From assembly GCF_039729015.1 (NCBI RefSeq), contig NZ_CP155792.1, positions 826,001 through 890,000 of the forward strand: 64,000 nucleotides of DNA, given 5' to 3'. The DNA comes from Blastococcus sp. HT6-30. Lineage in GTDB: Bacteria; Actinomycetota; Actinomycetes; Mycobacteriales; Geodermatophilaceae. Position 1 is the stretch's first letter. Each line of letters opens with the position of its first letter. Shown piece by piece: positions 16,627 to 25,683 of this stretch. A program made the position numbers and the translations under genes. Below the pieces are notes generated by a model, which saw nothing but the letters and a program-made list of their open reading frames with translations, did no database searches and was not told where the DNA came from.

Positions 16627-17676
16627 GGCTGGCTCCGAGGGTCGTCGGTGGCGGTGCCTTCACCACAGAAGGCGCCATTTCGGGCCCGGTGGTGACACTT
16701 CACGGCCAGCTTCGTCTGACGATCTCCGGTTGTTCTGCTGTAGTGGCGCGTCTGGCGTCACCTACCAGCGATGGAGCCCGTTCATCTGCCGACGCCGGGG
16801 GACGGTACCGGGATAACCGGGTGGACAGCCCCCCTACTGCGGCCCGGGTTCGGCCACATCTCGACAATCAGGCTGCCGACCGTCTCCTGTTCTTCTCCAG
16901 CCGATGCCCGGTTGTCCTCCGCGGCGCTGTCCGCAGACCGACCCGCGTCGCCCGTGCTTCTGAAGCACGTTCTCCGGTAGGCCGGCGGCACACGAGGCCC
17001 CGTGTGCTTGCGCCGCAGAGGCTGGAGAACCACTGGAGGTTCGCCGCTGACCGGGGGTTCCTCCCGTTGCCCTCCTGTTTGCCAATGCAGGCGAGCATCG
17101 GGGCGCTTCTGCGCAATTGTTCCCTGTGGACAACCGCACTCGTCCACAACATCCGGACGGACGCCCTCGGGCGAGCGCTGACCTGGCCACGCTCGACCCA
17201 TGGCGCTGGACACCCCCTCCCGAGCACCGCGAGATCGCGGAGCCGGTGACCGGTTCGCTACAGCCCGCCGCGACGTGTCGGGTGACCGAGGCTCCCCGGC
17301 CGGTGGGGACGCCGTCGACGTCGTCGCGCCGCGGCCGTTGGGGCAGGCCAGGAGCACCCTCCGGGCCACGCTGCGCGTGGCGCCGGCTGCGCCGTCGTCA
17401 AGGTCCGCCTGCGGCGGGCTGTCCTTGCTGGTCCCCCGACCCGTCCGGCAGCTCAGCGTAGGGGACCTCCCGCGCCGTCTCCTCCCGACCGGACCAAGAT
17501 CCTTCCGCCCTTCGGGCGCTTCGCTACGGAAGCAGTCTTGGTCCGGTCGTCCCCCGCCGCCGCTCCCGGCCCCTGAGCAGAGCTCTGTGCCGGACGGGCC
17601 GGGGGAATGGGTGGCAGGACACCTGTTCCGCAGGTCCTCCCGTACCGGCTTCGGCTCCAGTTCCGGGAGGGTCCAG
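16627..17676. other. Gene-poor 1 kb region upstream of ardC
   Basis: I find no convincing gene on either strand; the long open frames here lack family motifs and ribosome sites. The notable feature is the large hairpin at 17487-17548, described separately. This interval must also hold the promoter of the ardC-parB block, and may contain a transfer or replication site. Confidence 0.5.
17487..17548. promoter_or_regulatory. Large imperfect hairpin upstream of ardC
   Basis: Arms 17487-17507 and 17527-17548 pair over 13 bp (GACCGGACCAAGA with its complement), then a small bulge, then six more pairs. The loop itself contains a smaller CGCCC/GGGCG hairpin. The structure lies about 130 bases before the ardC start. 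Candidates are a terminator, a transfer-origin element or a single-strand promoter; the sequence alone does not decide. Confidence 0.45.
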
Positions 17677-18796
17677 ATGACCACCACCAGCACCACAACC
17701 AGCGCCACAACCAGCAGCGCGGCCAGCGGCACGAGCAGCAGTCGGACCGGCAGGGGAAGCCGGAGTCGGCGGCCGCAGCTGACTCCGGCGCAGCGGGAAG
17801 CGGCCGACGCCGCGCGGGCGGCGAAGATCGCCGCCCTGCACGAGCAGATCGGCGAGCGCGTCGAGGCGCTGACGGCCGATCCGCAGTGGCGGGCGATGCT
17901 CGATGCCGCCGCGAAGTTCCACACCTACAGCCTCAAGAACCAGCTACTGATCACGCTGCAGGCCGCGCGGCTGGGCATCAGCCCGACCCGCGTCGCCGGG
18001 TTCACCACGTGGAAGGCGCTGGGCCGCAACGTGGTCAAGGGGTCCACCGGGCTCGCCGTCCTGGCCCCATGCACCTACACGCGCAAGGACGCCGGCACTG
18101 GCACCGGGCAGGACACCGACCGGGCCGCACCCGCCGCCGGGACGGCCGGGGAGCCGTCCGGCGGGGACACCGAACGATCAGCCGGGGCGGCGCGGGTACT
18201 GCGCGGATTCCGGGTCGCGCACGTCTTCGACATCTCCCAGACCGAGGGCGAGCCGCTGCCGGAGATCCGCCCGGAGCTGCTGACCGGTGACGCCCCCGTC
18301 GCCCTGTGGCAGGCACTGGCCGTGCAGGTCGCCGCGCACGGCTACACGCTCGTCCGCGAGGACTGCGGACAGGCCAACGGCGTCACCGACCCGGCAGCCC
18401 GCACCGTGCGGGTCCGCCCGGACGTCAGCGACGCGCAGGCGGTCAAGACCCTCGCCCCACGAACTGGCGCACATCGAGTGCGGGCACACCGCCGACGGCT
18501 TCGACTACCGGGGCTGCCGCGGGCGAGCCGAGGCCGAAGCCGAGTCGGTCGCCTACATCGTCACCGCCTGGGCCGGGCTGGACTCCGGCGGCTACACCGT
18601 CCCCTACGTCGCCGCCTGGTCGGCCGGGGACACCGACGTGGTCCGCGCCGCCGCGACCAGCGTGACCGCCGCCGCCCGCCGCATCCTCGACCGCCTCGAC
18701 GGCGGCGAGAGCAGCGAGAACGCCGCGGGGGACGGGGAAGCCGCCCCGCAAGTCGGACCGGCCGGGCCGACCGCTGGTGCCCTTGCCACTACCTGA
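17677..18796 (+). pseudogene. ardC: ArdC-like antirestriction protein, frameshifted in its zinc motif
   Basis: The ATG at 17677 has GGGAGG upstream. The first 250 residues hold the ArdC N-terminal ssDNA-binding region (HTYSLKNQLLITLQA, GFTTWKALGRNVVKGS). The C-terminal ImmA/IrrE-like metallopeptidase domain begins as expected, but the HELAH zinc motif is split. At about 18460 a CCCC run shifts the frame (APRTGAHR instead of the expected HELAHIECGH), and the rest of the domain continues in the next frame to 18796. ArdC proteins protect incoming DNA from host restriction. One base less would restore the gene, so decay or a homopolymer error are both possible. Confidence 0.75.
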
Positions 18797-19057
18797 GCGG
18801 AGAGAGCGCGACATGACCGCCACCAGCACCCCCACCGAGAGCACCGCCACCCCGCAGAGAATAGAAGGAGAACCCGCCATGACCACGACAGTTGCCGCCT
18901 GACCACCGGCCGGGAGAGCGCGTCCGACGAGCCTTCCGCCACCGGGACCGCCCGACGTGGCGACATCGAGTCCGGCCAAGCGGAACACGTCGACCCGGCC
19001 GCTCCCGGCAGCCCACGCGCCGACACGGGCGACGACAGCGGCCGGGCGCACCGGCTG

Positions 19058-20239
19058 GTGTGGCTGGACCCCCGGACGCTGGCTGTGCACCCCCGCAACA
19101 TCCGCGACGACCTCGGCGACCTGTCCGGGCTGGCCGGCTCCATCGCCGCCCAGGGCGTGCTGGAGGCCCTCACCGTGATCCCGCACCCCGCCGCCGACGG
19201 CACGCCGGGCCACCAGATCGTCGCCGGGCACCGGCGGGCGGCCGCCGCGATCCTCGCCGGAGTGACCGCGCTGCCGTGCGTGCTGCGCTCGGACCTGGCC
19301 CTTGAGGCCGCCTCCGCTGACGGCGACCGGGCCGCCCAGGCCGGGCACGTGGGGGCGATGCTGGCCGAGAACCTGCACCGCCAGGGCCTGAGCCCGGTGG
19401 AGGAGGCCCGCGGGGTGCAGGCGATGCTCGACCTCGGCGTGCCGCTGACCAGGGTCGCCAAGTCGACAGGGCTGGCTCGCAAGCGAGTCGCCAAGGCCGC
19501 CGGGGTCGCCCGGCTGGACGGCGAGACCGCCGCCGCGGTCGCCGGTGCCGGGCTGACCCTGGACCAGGCCGCCGTCGTCGCCGTCTACGCCGACGACGCC
19601 AACACCACCGCCGCCCTCATCGCGGCCGCGGGGGAGGGGCCGGGGCAGTTCGCCCACGCGCTGACCCGCGCCAAGCAGGCGAAGCAGGAAGCGGAGCAGG
19701 CCGCCGCCCTCCTGGCCGAGCTGACCGCCGCCGGGCGCACCGTCCTGGACGAGGACACCGGCCGCGCCGCCACCCGGCTGGCCGACCTCAAGCACGACGG
19801 CCAGCCACTGACCACCGACGACCACGCCGGCTGCCCCGGCTCGGCGGTCTACGTGAACACCAGCGGCTGGCAGGGGCCGAAGGCGGTGGAAGTGTGCACC
19901 GACCCGGCCGGCAACGGCCACCGCGACCGCTGGACGGCCAACGCCCTGCCCGCCGGCGCACCAGGCGAGGAACCCAGCGAGGACGAGCGCGAGGCCGCCG
20001 CGGCCGAACGGCGGGCCACCATCGAGAAGAACAAGGCGATGGCGGCAGCCAACGAGACCCGCCGCGAGTGGATCAAGGGCCTGCTGCAGCGCAAGACCGC
20101 ACCCAAGGCGGCGCTACGGTTCACCGTCGAAACCATGGCCACCGACCCCCGGGCACTGTCCTGCTGGCTGTCCGGGCAACCCAACCGCGCCCAAGACACT
20201 GCCGCCGCCGACCTCGGCATCGACGCCCCCGGCCAGTAG
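19058..20239 (+). CDS. parB: ParB-like partition protein, truncated by an in-frame TAG
   Basis: A 393-residue ParB/RepB-family protein. The N-terminal ParB domain (LDPRTLAVHPRNIRDDL, SIAAQGVLEALTV, GHRRAAAAILAG) is followed by the helix-turn-helix region (LHRQGLSPVEEARGVQAML, VAKSTGLARKRVAKAAG). It segregates or stabilises the element, or acts as a regulator. The given GTG is internal to the frame; the natural start is probably the ATG at 18879 with GAAGGAG before it, now out of frame by a shift near 18900. The stop at 20237-20239 is also suspicious because the same frame continues coding for 87 codons. The gene is thus probably damaged at both ends. Confidence 0.75.
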   Translation: MWLDPRTLAVHPRNIRDDLGDLSGLAGSIAAQGVLEALTVIPHPAADGTPGHQIVAGHRRAAAAILAGVTALPCVLRSDLALEAASADGDRAAQAGHVGAMLAENLHRQGLSPVEEARGVQAMLDLGVPLTRVAKSTGLARKRVAKAAGVARLDGETAAAVAGAGLTLDQAAVVAVYADDANTTAALIAAAGEGPGQFAHALTRAKQAKQEAEQAAALLAELTAAGRTVLDEDTGRAATRLADLKHDGQPLTTDDHAGCPGSAVYVNTSGWQGPKAVEVCTDPAGNGHRDRWTANALPAGAPGEEPSEDEREAAAAERRATIEKNKAMAAANETRREWIKGLLQRKTAPKAALRFTVETMATDPRALSCWLSGQPNRAQDTAAADLGIDAPGQ

Positions 20240-20503
20240 TGGACCACCCGGGACAAGCCCGCGCCCACGCTGACCAGCGGCGAACAGGTACCCGACGCCC
20301 GGCTCGCCGTGGCGCTGCTGGCCCACGTCGCCGGGGCCATCGAATCGGGCATGCACCGCCAGTCCTGGCGCAACCCCGGCGCCGGCGACGGCCGCTGGCT
20401 GCGGTTCCTGGACTCGTGCGGCTACACACTCGCCGACATCGAACGGCAGATCGTCGACGCCGCCGACCAACCCACCGCCGACCCCGCACCCGACGCCACC
20501 TGA
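20240..20503 (+). pseudogene. Orphaned C-terminal tail of the ParB-like gene
   Basis: Directly after the TAG at 20237-20239 the same frame continues for 87 codons (WTTRDKPAPTLTSGEQVPDA, then a helical region with WLRFLDSCGYTLADIERQI) to a TGA at 20503. Codon use matches the upstream gene. This looks like the natural C-terminus of the ParB-like protein, cut off by a single nonsense change. An independent start inside it (ATG at 20354) has no good ribosome site. Confidence 0.55.
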
Positions 20504-20766
20504 CCAGCGTCCGGCCGTCCCCGCACCCCCGCGGGGGCGGCCACGCCAGGGCGCGGGCCGGTTCATGTGACCGGCCGGCGGCGGGGGTCGCGCGAGGCCC
20601 CGCCGCGGGCGCGTCGAGACCAACCGCCAGCACGCTGCCGGCGGGCCTGCCGGCCCGACCCGCTCACCAGCACCGCGGCCGCCGCCGCACACCCGTCACC
20701 GGCCGCGCCTGTCAGATCTCATCGGCACACTCACCCCCGACCCGACGGTCGGGAGAGGAGAACCCA

Positions 20767-21183
20767 GTGATCCTCGAACCCAGAGCCGCCGACCTCGACC
20801 CGGTCGACGTGGAAAACGCCCTGCTGCGCGCCGCCCTCGGCGACTACTCCGACGAGGCAGCGATCCTCCTGCTGATCACCTCCGGCCACTGGCTGCCCCA
20901 GCTGCAGCACAGAGGGCTGATCACCCTCGACGGGAACGTCGACGGCGAGGGACTGTGGGCCCATATCGCCTGGGCGGACCTCGACGGGGCCCTGCGTATC
21001 GGCACGATCATCGGCAGCAGCAGCCAACGTTGGGTCCTGCTCGCTGCAGCGGGGTGGTCATGGGACTCCTCGTCTCGGACGGTGCGCTGTCCTGCAGAGC
21101 AACGGTCGCACCGCCGCCGGCGTTTCCCGGGACGTCGCTCGACCGCGACCGGCGGGGCGTCCAGGCGACGTGGTGCATCGTGA
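20767..21183 (+). CDS. Hypothetical element protein, C-terminus probably fused to foreign sequence
   Basis: A GTG start at 20767 with a good GGAGAGGAG site. The first 95 residues (LDPVDVENALLRAALGDYSD, then AAILLLITSGHWLPQL) look like a real, well-folded small protein, and I do not recognise a family. From about residue 97 (after VLLAAAGWS) the sequence becomes arginine-rich and low-quality, as if the original end was lost at a junction near 21060. The next gene is a diacylglycerol-kinase-type gene of different character. It is probably a remnant of the element backbone. Confidence 0.5.
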   Translation: MILEPRAADLDPVDVENALLRAALGDYSDEAAILLLITSGHWLPQLQHRGLITLDGNVDGEGLWAHIAWADLDGALRIGTIIGSSSQRWVLLAAAGWSWDSSSRTVRCPAEQRSHRRRRFPGRRSTATGGASRRRGAS

Positions 21184-21239
21184 GGGTCGTGCGCGTCCCC
21201 TCGTGCGCGCGCCACCGCTGGCAAGAACGGAACTCATCG

Positions 21240-22163
21240 ATGCAGCAGGTGTTGGCCCTGGTGAATCGGGCCGCGGGAACCGCCGACGGCGGCTCCGTCG
21301 AGGCGGCGTTGACCACGCGGCGCGGGGGCGCCGACGTGGCCGTCGTCACGACCGGCGACGCGGAGGAGCTGCTGCGGGCCGAGACGGGCCGGGGTGACAG
21401 ACAGCTGGTAGTCATCGGTGGGGACAGGTCCGTCCACGCGGCGGTCACCGCGCTCGACGCGGTTGAGGGCCTGGACCCCGGGCAGCCCATCGGGATCATC
21501 CCGCTTGGCACCGGCAACGACCTGGCGCAGGCGATCGGGCTGCCGCTGGACCCGGCGGTTAGCGCCCTCGTCTTTCTGAGCGGGACCCCGCGCCGGCTGG
21601 ACCTCGTGCGGGACGACACCGGGGGCCTCGTGGTGAACGCCGTCCACCTGGGGGGGGCCGGCGCCCGGGCGGGCGCCGAGGCGGCTCGGTTCAAGGACCG
21701 GCTGGGATCAGCGACCTATCCGGTGGGGGCCGTCATCGCCGGCGTCACGACCACCGGCTGGCCCCTGCGGGTGGAGGTCGACGGCCGCGTCGTCGCGCAC
21801 ACGGATGCGGGCTGGACGTCGGACGGAGCGGTGGACGTCCTGATGGTCGCCCTCTGCAATGGGCCGACGATTGGGGTGCCGACACCGCTGGCTCCGGACG
21901 CCCTCGTGGACGACGGCCTCGTCGACGTCGTCGTCTCCACCGCCACCGGTCCGGTGGACCGGGCCGCGTTCGCGGCGGCGCTGACCGCAGGAAGGCACGT
22001 CGGACGTGACGACGTCGTGGTGGTCCGGGGGCGGCAGGTGACCATCAGGGGTGCGCCCGTCGACCTCGTCGCGGACGGCGAACTCGAGGAGGCCGTGGAT
22101 GCGCGGACGTGGAGGGTGCAGCACCACGTGCCTGGTCGGTGCTCGTCCCACGCTGAGGCGTAG
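21240..22163 (+). CDS. Diacylglycerol/lipid kinase family protein
   Basis: A 307-residue protein of the DAGK/sphingosine-kinase/YegS family, with the nucleotide-binding half (LVNRAAGTADGG, then VVIGGDRSVHAAV at about 57-69 and PLGTGNDLAQAIGLPL) and a beta-rich lipid-binding half (VVNAVHLGG, TPLAPDALVDDGLVDVVV). The usual GGDGT motif reads GGDRS, so phosphate transfer may be weak or lost. ATG at 21240 is the natural start, although its ribosome site is poor. It would phosphorylate a membrane lipid, perhaps in envelope maintenance. There is no clear operon partner. Confidence 0.75.
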   Translation: MQQVLALVNRAAGTADGGSVEAALTTRRGGADVAVVTTGDAEELLRAETGRGDRQLVVIGGDRSVHAAVTALDAVEGLDPGQPIGIIPLGTGNDLAQAIGLPLDPAVSALVFLSGTPRRLDLVRDDTGGLVVNAVHLGGAGARAGAEAARFKDRLGSATYPVGAVIAGVTTTGWPLRVEVDGRVVAHTDAGWTSDGAVDVLMVALCNGPTIGVPTPLAPDALVDDGLVDVVVSTATGPVDRAAFAAALTAGRHVGRDDVVVVRGRQVTIRGAPVDLVADGELEEAVDARTWRVQHHVPGRCSSHAEA

Positions 22164-22192
22164 CGGCGGCGCGCCCGGGGGACTGACCGGAC

Positions 22193-22330
22193 ATGACCGA
22201 CGGGCAGCAGTAACCCGAGGTGGAGCAACGGCTGGCCAAGGGCCTCGACCCGGAGCGGCACGAGAAGCCGTCCGAGGGTGTGCCGCAGGACCTGGCCGAC
22301 GACGACGGCGACCACGCGAAGTCCAGCTGA
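22193..22330 (+). pseudogene. Small hydrophilic protein gene with an early stop
   Basis: From the ATG at 22193 the frame reads six codons (MTDGQQ), then TAA at 22211, then PEVEQRLAKGLDPERHEKPS and a further acidic tail ending at 22330. The whole would be a 45-residue charged protein. Reinitiation at a GTG (22220) could still make the last 37 residues. The family is not identified. Confidence 0.4.
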
Positions 22331-22493
22331 GCAGCCGCTGCGCCCTTTGCCACACGCCCGGGTTGGCGGGTGTGCATCAGCTAAATGTCCGAGGGAAGAC
22401 CCGCTACATACGCGGACCGAGGCCCGGTTCCGGATGGACGGCGTCGCGACGTGGTGGGGTCACATGGAGGTGTGCGCTGCGTTGGTTGAGGAA

Positions 22494-23567
22494 CTACAGC
22501 AGCAGGTCGCGTGGCCGGGGAGGCGGCGTGGAGGTGCCGGTCAGCTCATGGCGTACGAGCGGAAGGACCTCCGTGCCGATGCGCTGCCAGTTCTCCAAGA
22601 CCTCCGCGGGCTCGGGTCCGAGCGGCACCCGGCTGGCGATCTTGACGACGTCGACGCGCCAGTTCCGCACGAGGTCGACGAGCTGCTCGGCGCACTGCTC
22701 GGGTGTACCGAGCACGAGATTCGGACCGGCGTTGGCGATCGTGAAGTCGGCAGCGCTGGTGAAGTCACGGTGGTGCAGTTGACCGCGGTCCCAGTAGTAG
22801 CGCTGCTCGGTCAACCACAACGGTGCGTATCGCTGTTCGGCGGTCTCGCGGCTGTCTGCCACCCAGCAGTGCCGTGACAGCACGGACACCGGCCGCCGTC
22901 CGGCGGCCTCCGCCTCGCGGGTGTAGGACGCCCAGTGCGCATCCCAGGTCGGCTGGTCGAACGGAAAAGCCACGGCCCATCCGTCACCGATCCGGCCGGC
23001 GGCAGCGATGGCCTTCGGGAACTGCGCGCCGATCCAGATGGGGATCTGCCCCTCGACTGGGCGGGGGTGCACCTCACCGCGCAGGCTCCGTCCGGCCCAC
23101 TCCGTGTCGATGACCTGGCCGGCCCAGGCCGCACGGAGAATGCCCACCACCTCGACCAGCCGGGTCAGCCGGCGCTCCGCGGGCGCGCCGAACAGATCGA
23201 AGTAGTCGGGGTGGAAGCCCGCACCGAGCCCGGCTACCGCACGCCCCCCGCTGAGCGCGTCAAGCTGGGCAAACTGCTCCGCGGTGCCGATGGGGTGGTG
23301 CAGCAGGGGGAGATGGACGTACGTCCCGAGGAAGGCGCGCGAGGTCACCGCGGCGATGGCGGCCAGGAGCCCGAGCGGGTCGGGCGCTACACACTCACTC
23401 CGCCCGTGGCGCTCCGCGACCAGGATCCCGTCGAAGTTCGCCTCGTCGAGGACCGTCGCCTCGCGGAGGCAGTGGCGAAGTGCGGCGGTGACCTCGTGGC
23501 GGTCGGACCGATCCGGGGCATATCCGCCGAAATGCGTCTGCACGGTCCCGGCGAACAACGGTGTCAT
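22494..23567 (-). CDS. F420-dependent LLM-class oxidoreductase
   Basis: A 357-residue luciferase-like monooxygenase/F420 reductase with a TIM barrel. Signature segments are LREATVLDEANFDGILVAERH, GTYVHLPLLHHPIGTAEQFAQ, LDALSGGRAVAGLGAGFHP, and GQIPIWIGAQFPKAIAAAGRIGDGW. Using coenzyme F420 or flavin, such enzymes oxidise or reduce alcohols, ketones or C=C bonds; this one's substrate is unknown. The ATG at 23567 overlaps the stop of the upstream dehydrogenase gene by 4 bp, so both belong to one leftward operon that is divergent from the transketolase operon. Confidence 0.85.
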   Translation of the reverse strand: MTPLFAGTVQTHFGGYAPDRSDRHEVTAALRHCLREATVLDEANFDGILVAERHGRSECVAPDPLGLLAAIAAVTSRAFLGTYVHLPLLHHPIGTAEQFAQLDALSGGRAVAGLGAGFHPDYFDLFGAPAERRLTRLVEVVGILRAAWAGQVIDTEWAGRSLRGEVHPRPVEGQIPIWIGAQFPKAIAAAGRIGDGWAVAFPFDQPTWDAHWASYTREAEAAGRRPVSVLSRHCWVADSRETAEQRYAPLWLTEQRYYWDRGQLHHRDFTSAADFTIANAGPNLVLGTPEQCAEQLVDLVRNWRVDVVKIASRVPLGPEPAEVLENWQRIGTEVLPLVRHELTGTSTPPPRPRDLLL

Positions 23568-24688
23568 CGGGTCCCCAGCGCTTCGACGCGCGCGATGGCC
23601 GCCCGGATACCGGCATGGTCGACCGTCGCCGGCGTCTTGTCGCGGTGCGGGCTGCCCAGGCAGCGTTGCGTGATCGTGTCGAGTTCGTCGGCCGTAGCGT
23701 CGGGCAGACCGAGTTCGGCGAGGCTTGTGGGGAGATCGACTGAGTGCAGAAAGCCGCGCAGGTCGAGCAGCTCGGCGTCCGAGGCGTCCTCGACTGCCAG
23801 CTGCACGAGGAGCCCGTACGCCACGTGCTCGCCGTGCATCGCTTCCTTTGCCCCGCGGACACTCTGCAGTCCCCGCACCAAGGAGTGCGCGATCGACAGC
23901 CCCCCGTTCTCGAACGCCAGCCCAGACATCAGGATTGTCGCCTCGACGGTGTCCTCCAGTGCCTGGTCGACTTCGCGGCGACGTACGGCGGCCAGTGCCG
24001 CCGGTGCGGACGCGCGCAGCGCCTCGTAGCAGCAGTCCGCGATCGCGCCGGCCACCTGCAGGGAGAGGGTGCCGTGCTGGTTGGTCCCGCCGGCGGCCCG
24101 GCAGGAGCGGGCCTCGAACTTCTTGGCGACCGCGTCGCCGATGCCGGCCGAGAGGAAGCGCGCCGGCGCGCCCCCGATGAGGGCCGTGTCGACGAGGACC
24201 AGTTCGGGATTGCGGCCGGTCTGGATGACCTCCACCATCCGGTGCTGGTCGTCGTACACCGCGACCGCCATCGCGGCGGGACTGTCGTTGGAGGCGACGG
24301 TCGGCACGGTGACGAAGGCGTCCCCGCGCGTCCAGGCGACCGCGCGGGCCAGGTCGATCGCCTTTCCGCCACCAACTCCGAGCAAAACGGTCTCCCGGCC
24401 GCGGGGGGCCTCGATGCGCGCGACGGTCCGGGCGATGTTCTCGTGAGTCACCTCGAGGTCCACCTCGAGACACTGGATCTCCACTCCGGCCGCACGCAGC
24501 GACGTGGTCAGCCGGTGACCCACCAACGCCGCGATGCCGGCGTCCAGGAGTGCGACGGCCGTCGTGCCGAGTCCGGACACCAGGCCGCCCGCGGCGTCCA
24601 GGGCGCCGGCCCCCTGCACGTACCGCTGAGCCGCCCCGAACACGCGCAGTCCGTCGGGCAGGGCAGTGGAGGGACTTGCTTCGTTCAC
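23564..24688 (-). CDS. Iron-containing alcohol dehydrogenase, glycerol-dehydrogenase (GldA) type
   Basis: A 374-residue metal-dependent dehydrogenase. It has the NAD-binding GVGGGKAIDLA motif (residues 104-114), and metal ligands Asp185, His268 and His285 in GIGDAVAKK, SIAHSLVRG and HGEHVAYG, placed as in GldA. It would interconvert a polyol or hydroxyaldehyde and its keto form. The start is a GTG at 24688. It is the first gene of the leftward operon; the promoter must lie in the 122 bases shared with the divergent transketolase genes. This placement suggests it feeds or drains the transketolase substrate. Confidence 0.82.
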   Translation of the reverse strand: MNEASPSTALPDGLRVFGAAQRYVQGAGALDAAGGLVSGLGTTAVALLDAGIAALVGHRLTTSLRAAGVEIQCLEVDLEVTHENIARTVARIEAPRGRETVLLGVGGGKAIDLARAVAWTRGDAFVTVPTVASNDSPAAMAVAVYDDQHRMVEVIQTGRNPELVLVDTALIGGAPARFLSAGIGDAVAKKFEARSCRAAGGTNQHGTLSLQVAGAIADCCYEALRASAPAALAAVRRREVDQALEDTVEATILMSGLAFENGGLSIAHSLVRGLQSVRGAKEAMHGEHVAYGLLVQLAVEDASDAELLDLRGFLHSVDLPTSLAELGLPDATADELDTITQRCLGSPHRDKTPATVDHAGIRAAIARVEALGTR

Positions 24689-24810
24689 GGCGACTTCCTC
24701 GTCCGGTCGAATAGCACGGTGGCGGGCCGTAGCTTATTGACCCGGTCTATGACTACCATCCAGTTGTTCGGTGTTCCACTCAATGATTCGCACCGAGGAG
24801 ACGGCCCCGT
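24689..24810. promoter_or_regulatory. Divergent control region with putative operator (24770-24785)
   Basis: This short region separates the two divergent catabolic operons. At 24770-24785 it holds GGTGTTCCACTCAATG, which recurs with one change at 28289-28304 upstream of the tct genes. In both places the motif directly follows a TTG-starting hexamer. It is a candidate binding site for the IclR regulator encoded at 31779. Confidence 0.5.
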
Positions 24811-25683
24811 ATGAGTTCGCCCCAGTTTGACGCTTCCGGCCCGCCCGCCGTGGAAGAGGAGGTGCTCGACCGCGTCCGCGAGCGTGCCTACTTCGTGCGG
24901 GCCGAGACCGTGCGCCTCATCTCCATCGCCAAGACCGGTCACTACTCCTCGACGTTCTCGTGCGCGGAGATCCTGGCGGCCCTGTATTACGACACGCTGC
25001 GCCTGTTCCCCGGGGAGCCCCGGCACCCTGACCGGGACCGCTTCCTCATGGGCAAGGGGCACGCGGCCGTCGGGGTCTACCCGATCCTGGCCGACCTCGG
25101 GTACCTCGACCGCGAGGTGCTCGACGGCTACACCCGCCTGGGCAACCCGCTCGGCGATCACCCCGACATGACCAAGGTGCCGGGGGTGGACTTCAGCTCC
25201 GGCTCGCTGGGTCACAACCTCTCGGTGGGCCTGGGCATGGCCCTCGGCGCGAAGATGACCGGTCGGCAGTTCCTCACGTGGGTGCTGCTCGGCGACGGTG
25301 AGCAGCTCGAGGGGCAGATCTGGGAGGCAGCGGCCGCCGCCGGTCACTACGGCACCTCCAACCTGGTCGCCGTGGTCGACCGCAACGGGTACTGCCTGGA
25401 CGGCAAGGTCGATGACGTCATCACCGTCGAGCCGCTCCCTGACCGTTGGAAGGCCTTCGGCTGGGACGTGATCGAGGTGGACGGTCACGACGTCGCCGCG
25501 GTGACGTCCACCTTCCGTGCGCTGCGGGACGACACGAGTCGGACGAAGCCGGCCGTCGTCATCGCGCACACGGTCAAGGGCAAGGGGGTCGGCTTCATGG
25601 AGCGCGACTTCGGCTGGCACCTGGGGTGGCTCGCGCCCGAGGACGAGGCAGCTGTCCACCGCGAGCTGGAGGAGACCCGATGA
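24811..25683 (+). CDS. Split transketolase, N-terminal (TPP-binding) subunit
   Basis: A 290-residue TPP-binding half of a two-subunit transketolase. Characteristic segments are GHYSSTFSCAEILAALYYD, DRFLMGKGHAAVGVYPILAD, SSGSLGHNLSVGLGMALG, and the TPP/Mg motif GDGEQLEGQIWEAA (from about residue 160) ending DRNGY. It moves a two-carbon ketol unit between sugars, together with the next protein. ATG at 24811 follows GAGGAGA. Split transketolases are typical of accessory sugar pathways rather than the core pentose phosphate pathway, which agrees with the surrounding transporter and kinase genes. Confidence 0.88.
   Translation: MSSPQFDASGPPAVEEEVLDRVRERAYFVRAETVRLISIAKTGHYSSTFSCAEILAALYYDTLRLFPGEPRHPDRDRFLMGKGHAAVGVYPILADLGYLDREVLDGYTRLGNPLGDHPDMTKVPGVDFSSGSLGHNLSVGLGMALGAKMTGRQFLTWVLLGDGEQLEGQIWEAAAAAGHYGTSNLVAVVDRNGYCLDGKVDDVITVEPLPDRWKAFGWDVIEVDGHDVAAVTSTFRALRDDTSRTKPAVVIAHTVKGKGVGFMERDFGWHLGWLAPEDEAAVHRELEETR

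Noticed and set aside
14965-16695. 576-codon rightward frame across the small leftward element genes
   Set aside because: No motif and no ribosome site; the leftward genes have family-like sequence and good ribosome sites.
18813-18902. 29-codon peptide MTATSTPTE... before parB
   Set aside because: Low-complexity, probably only the leader or broken start of the ParB-like gene.
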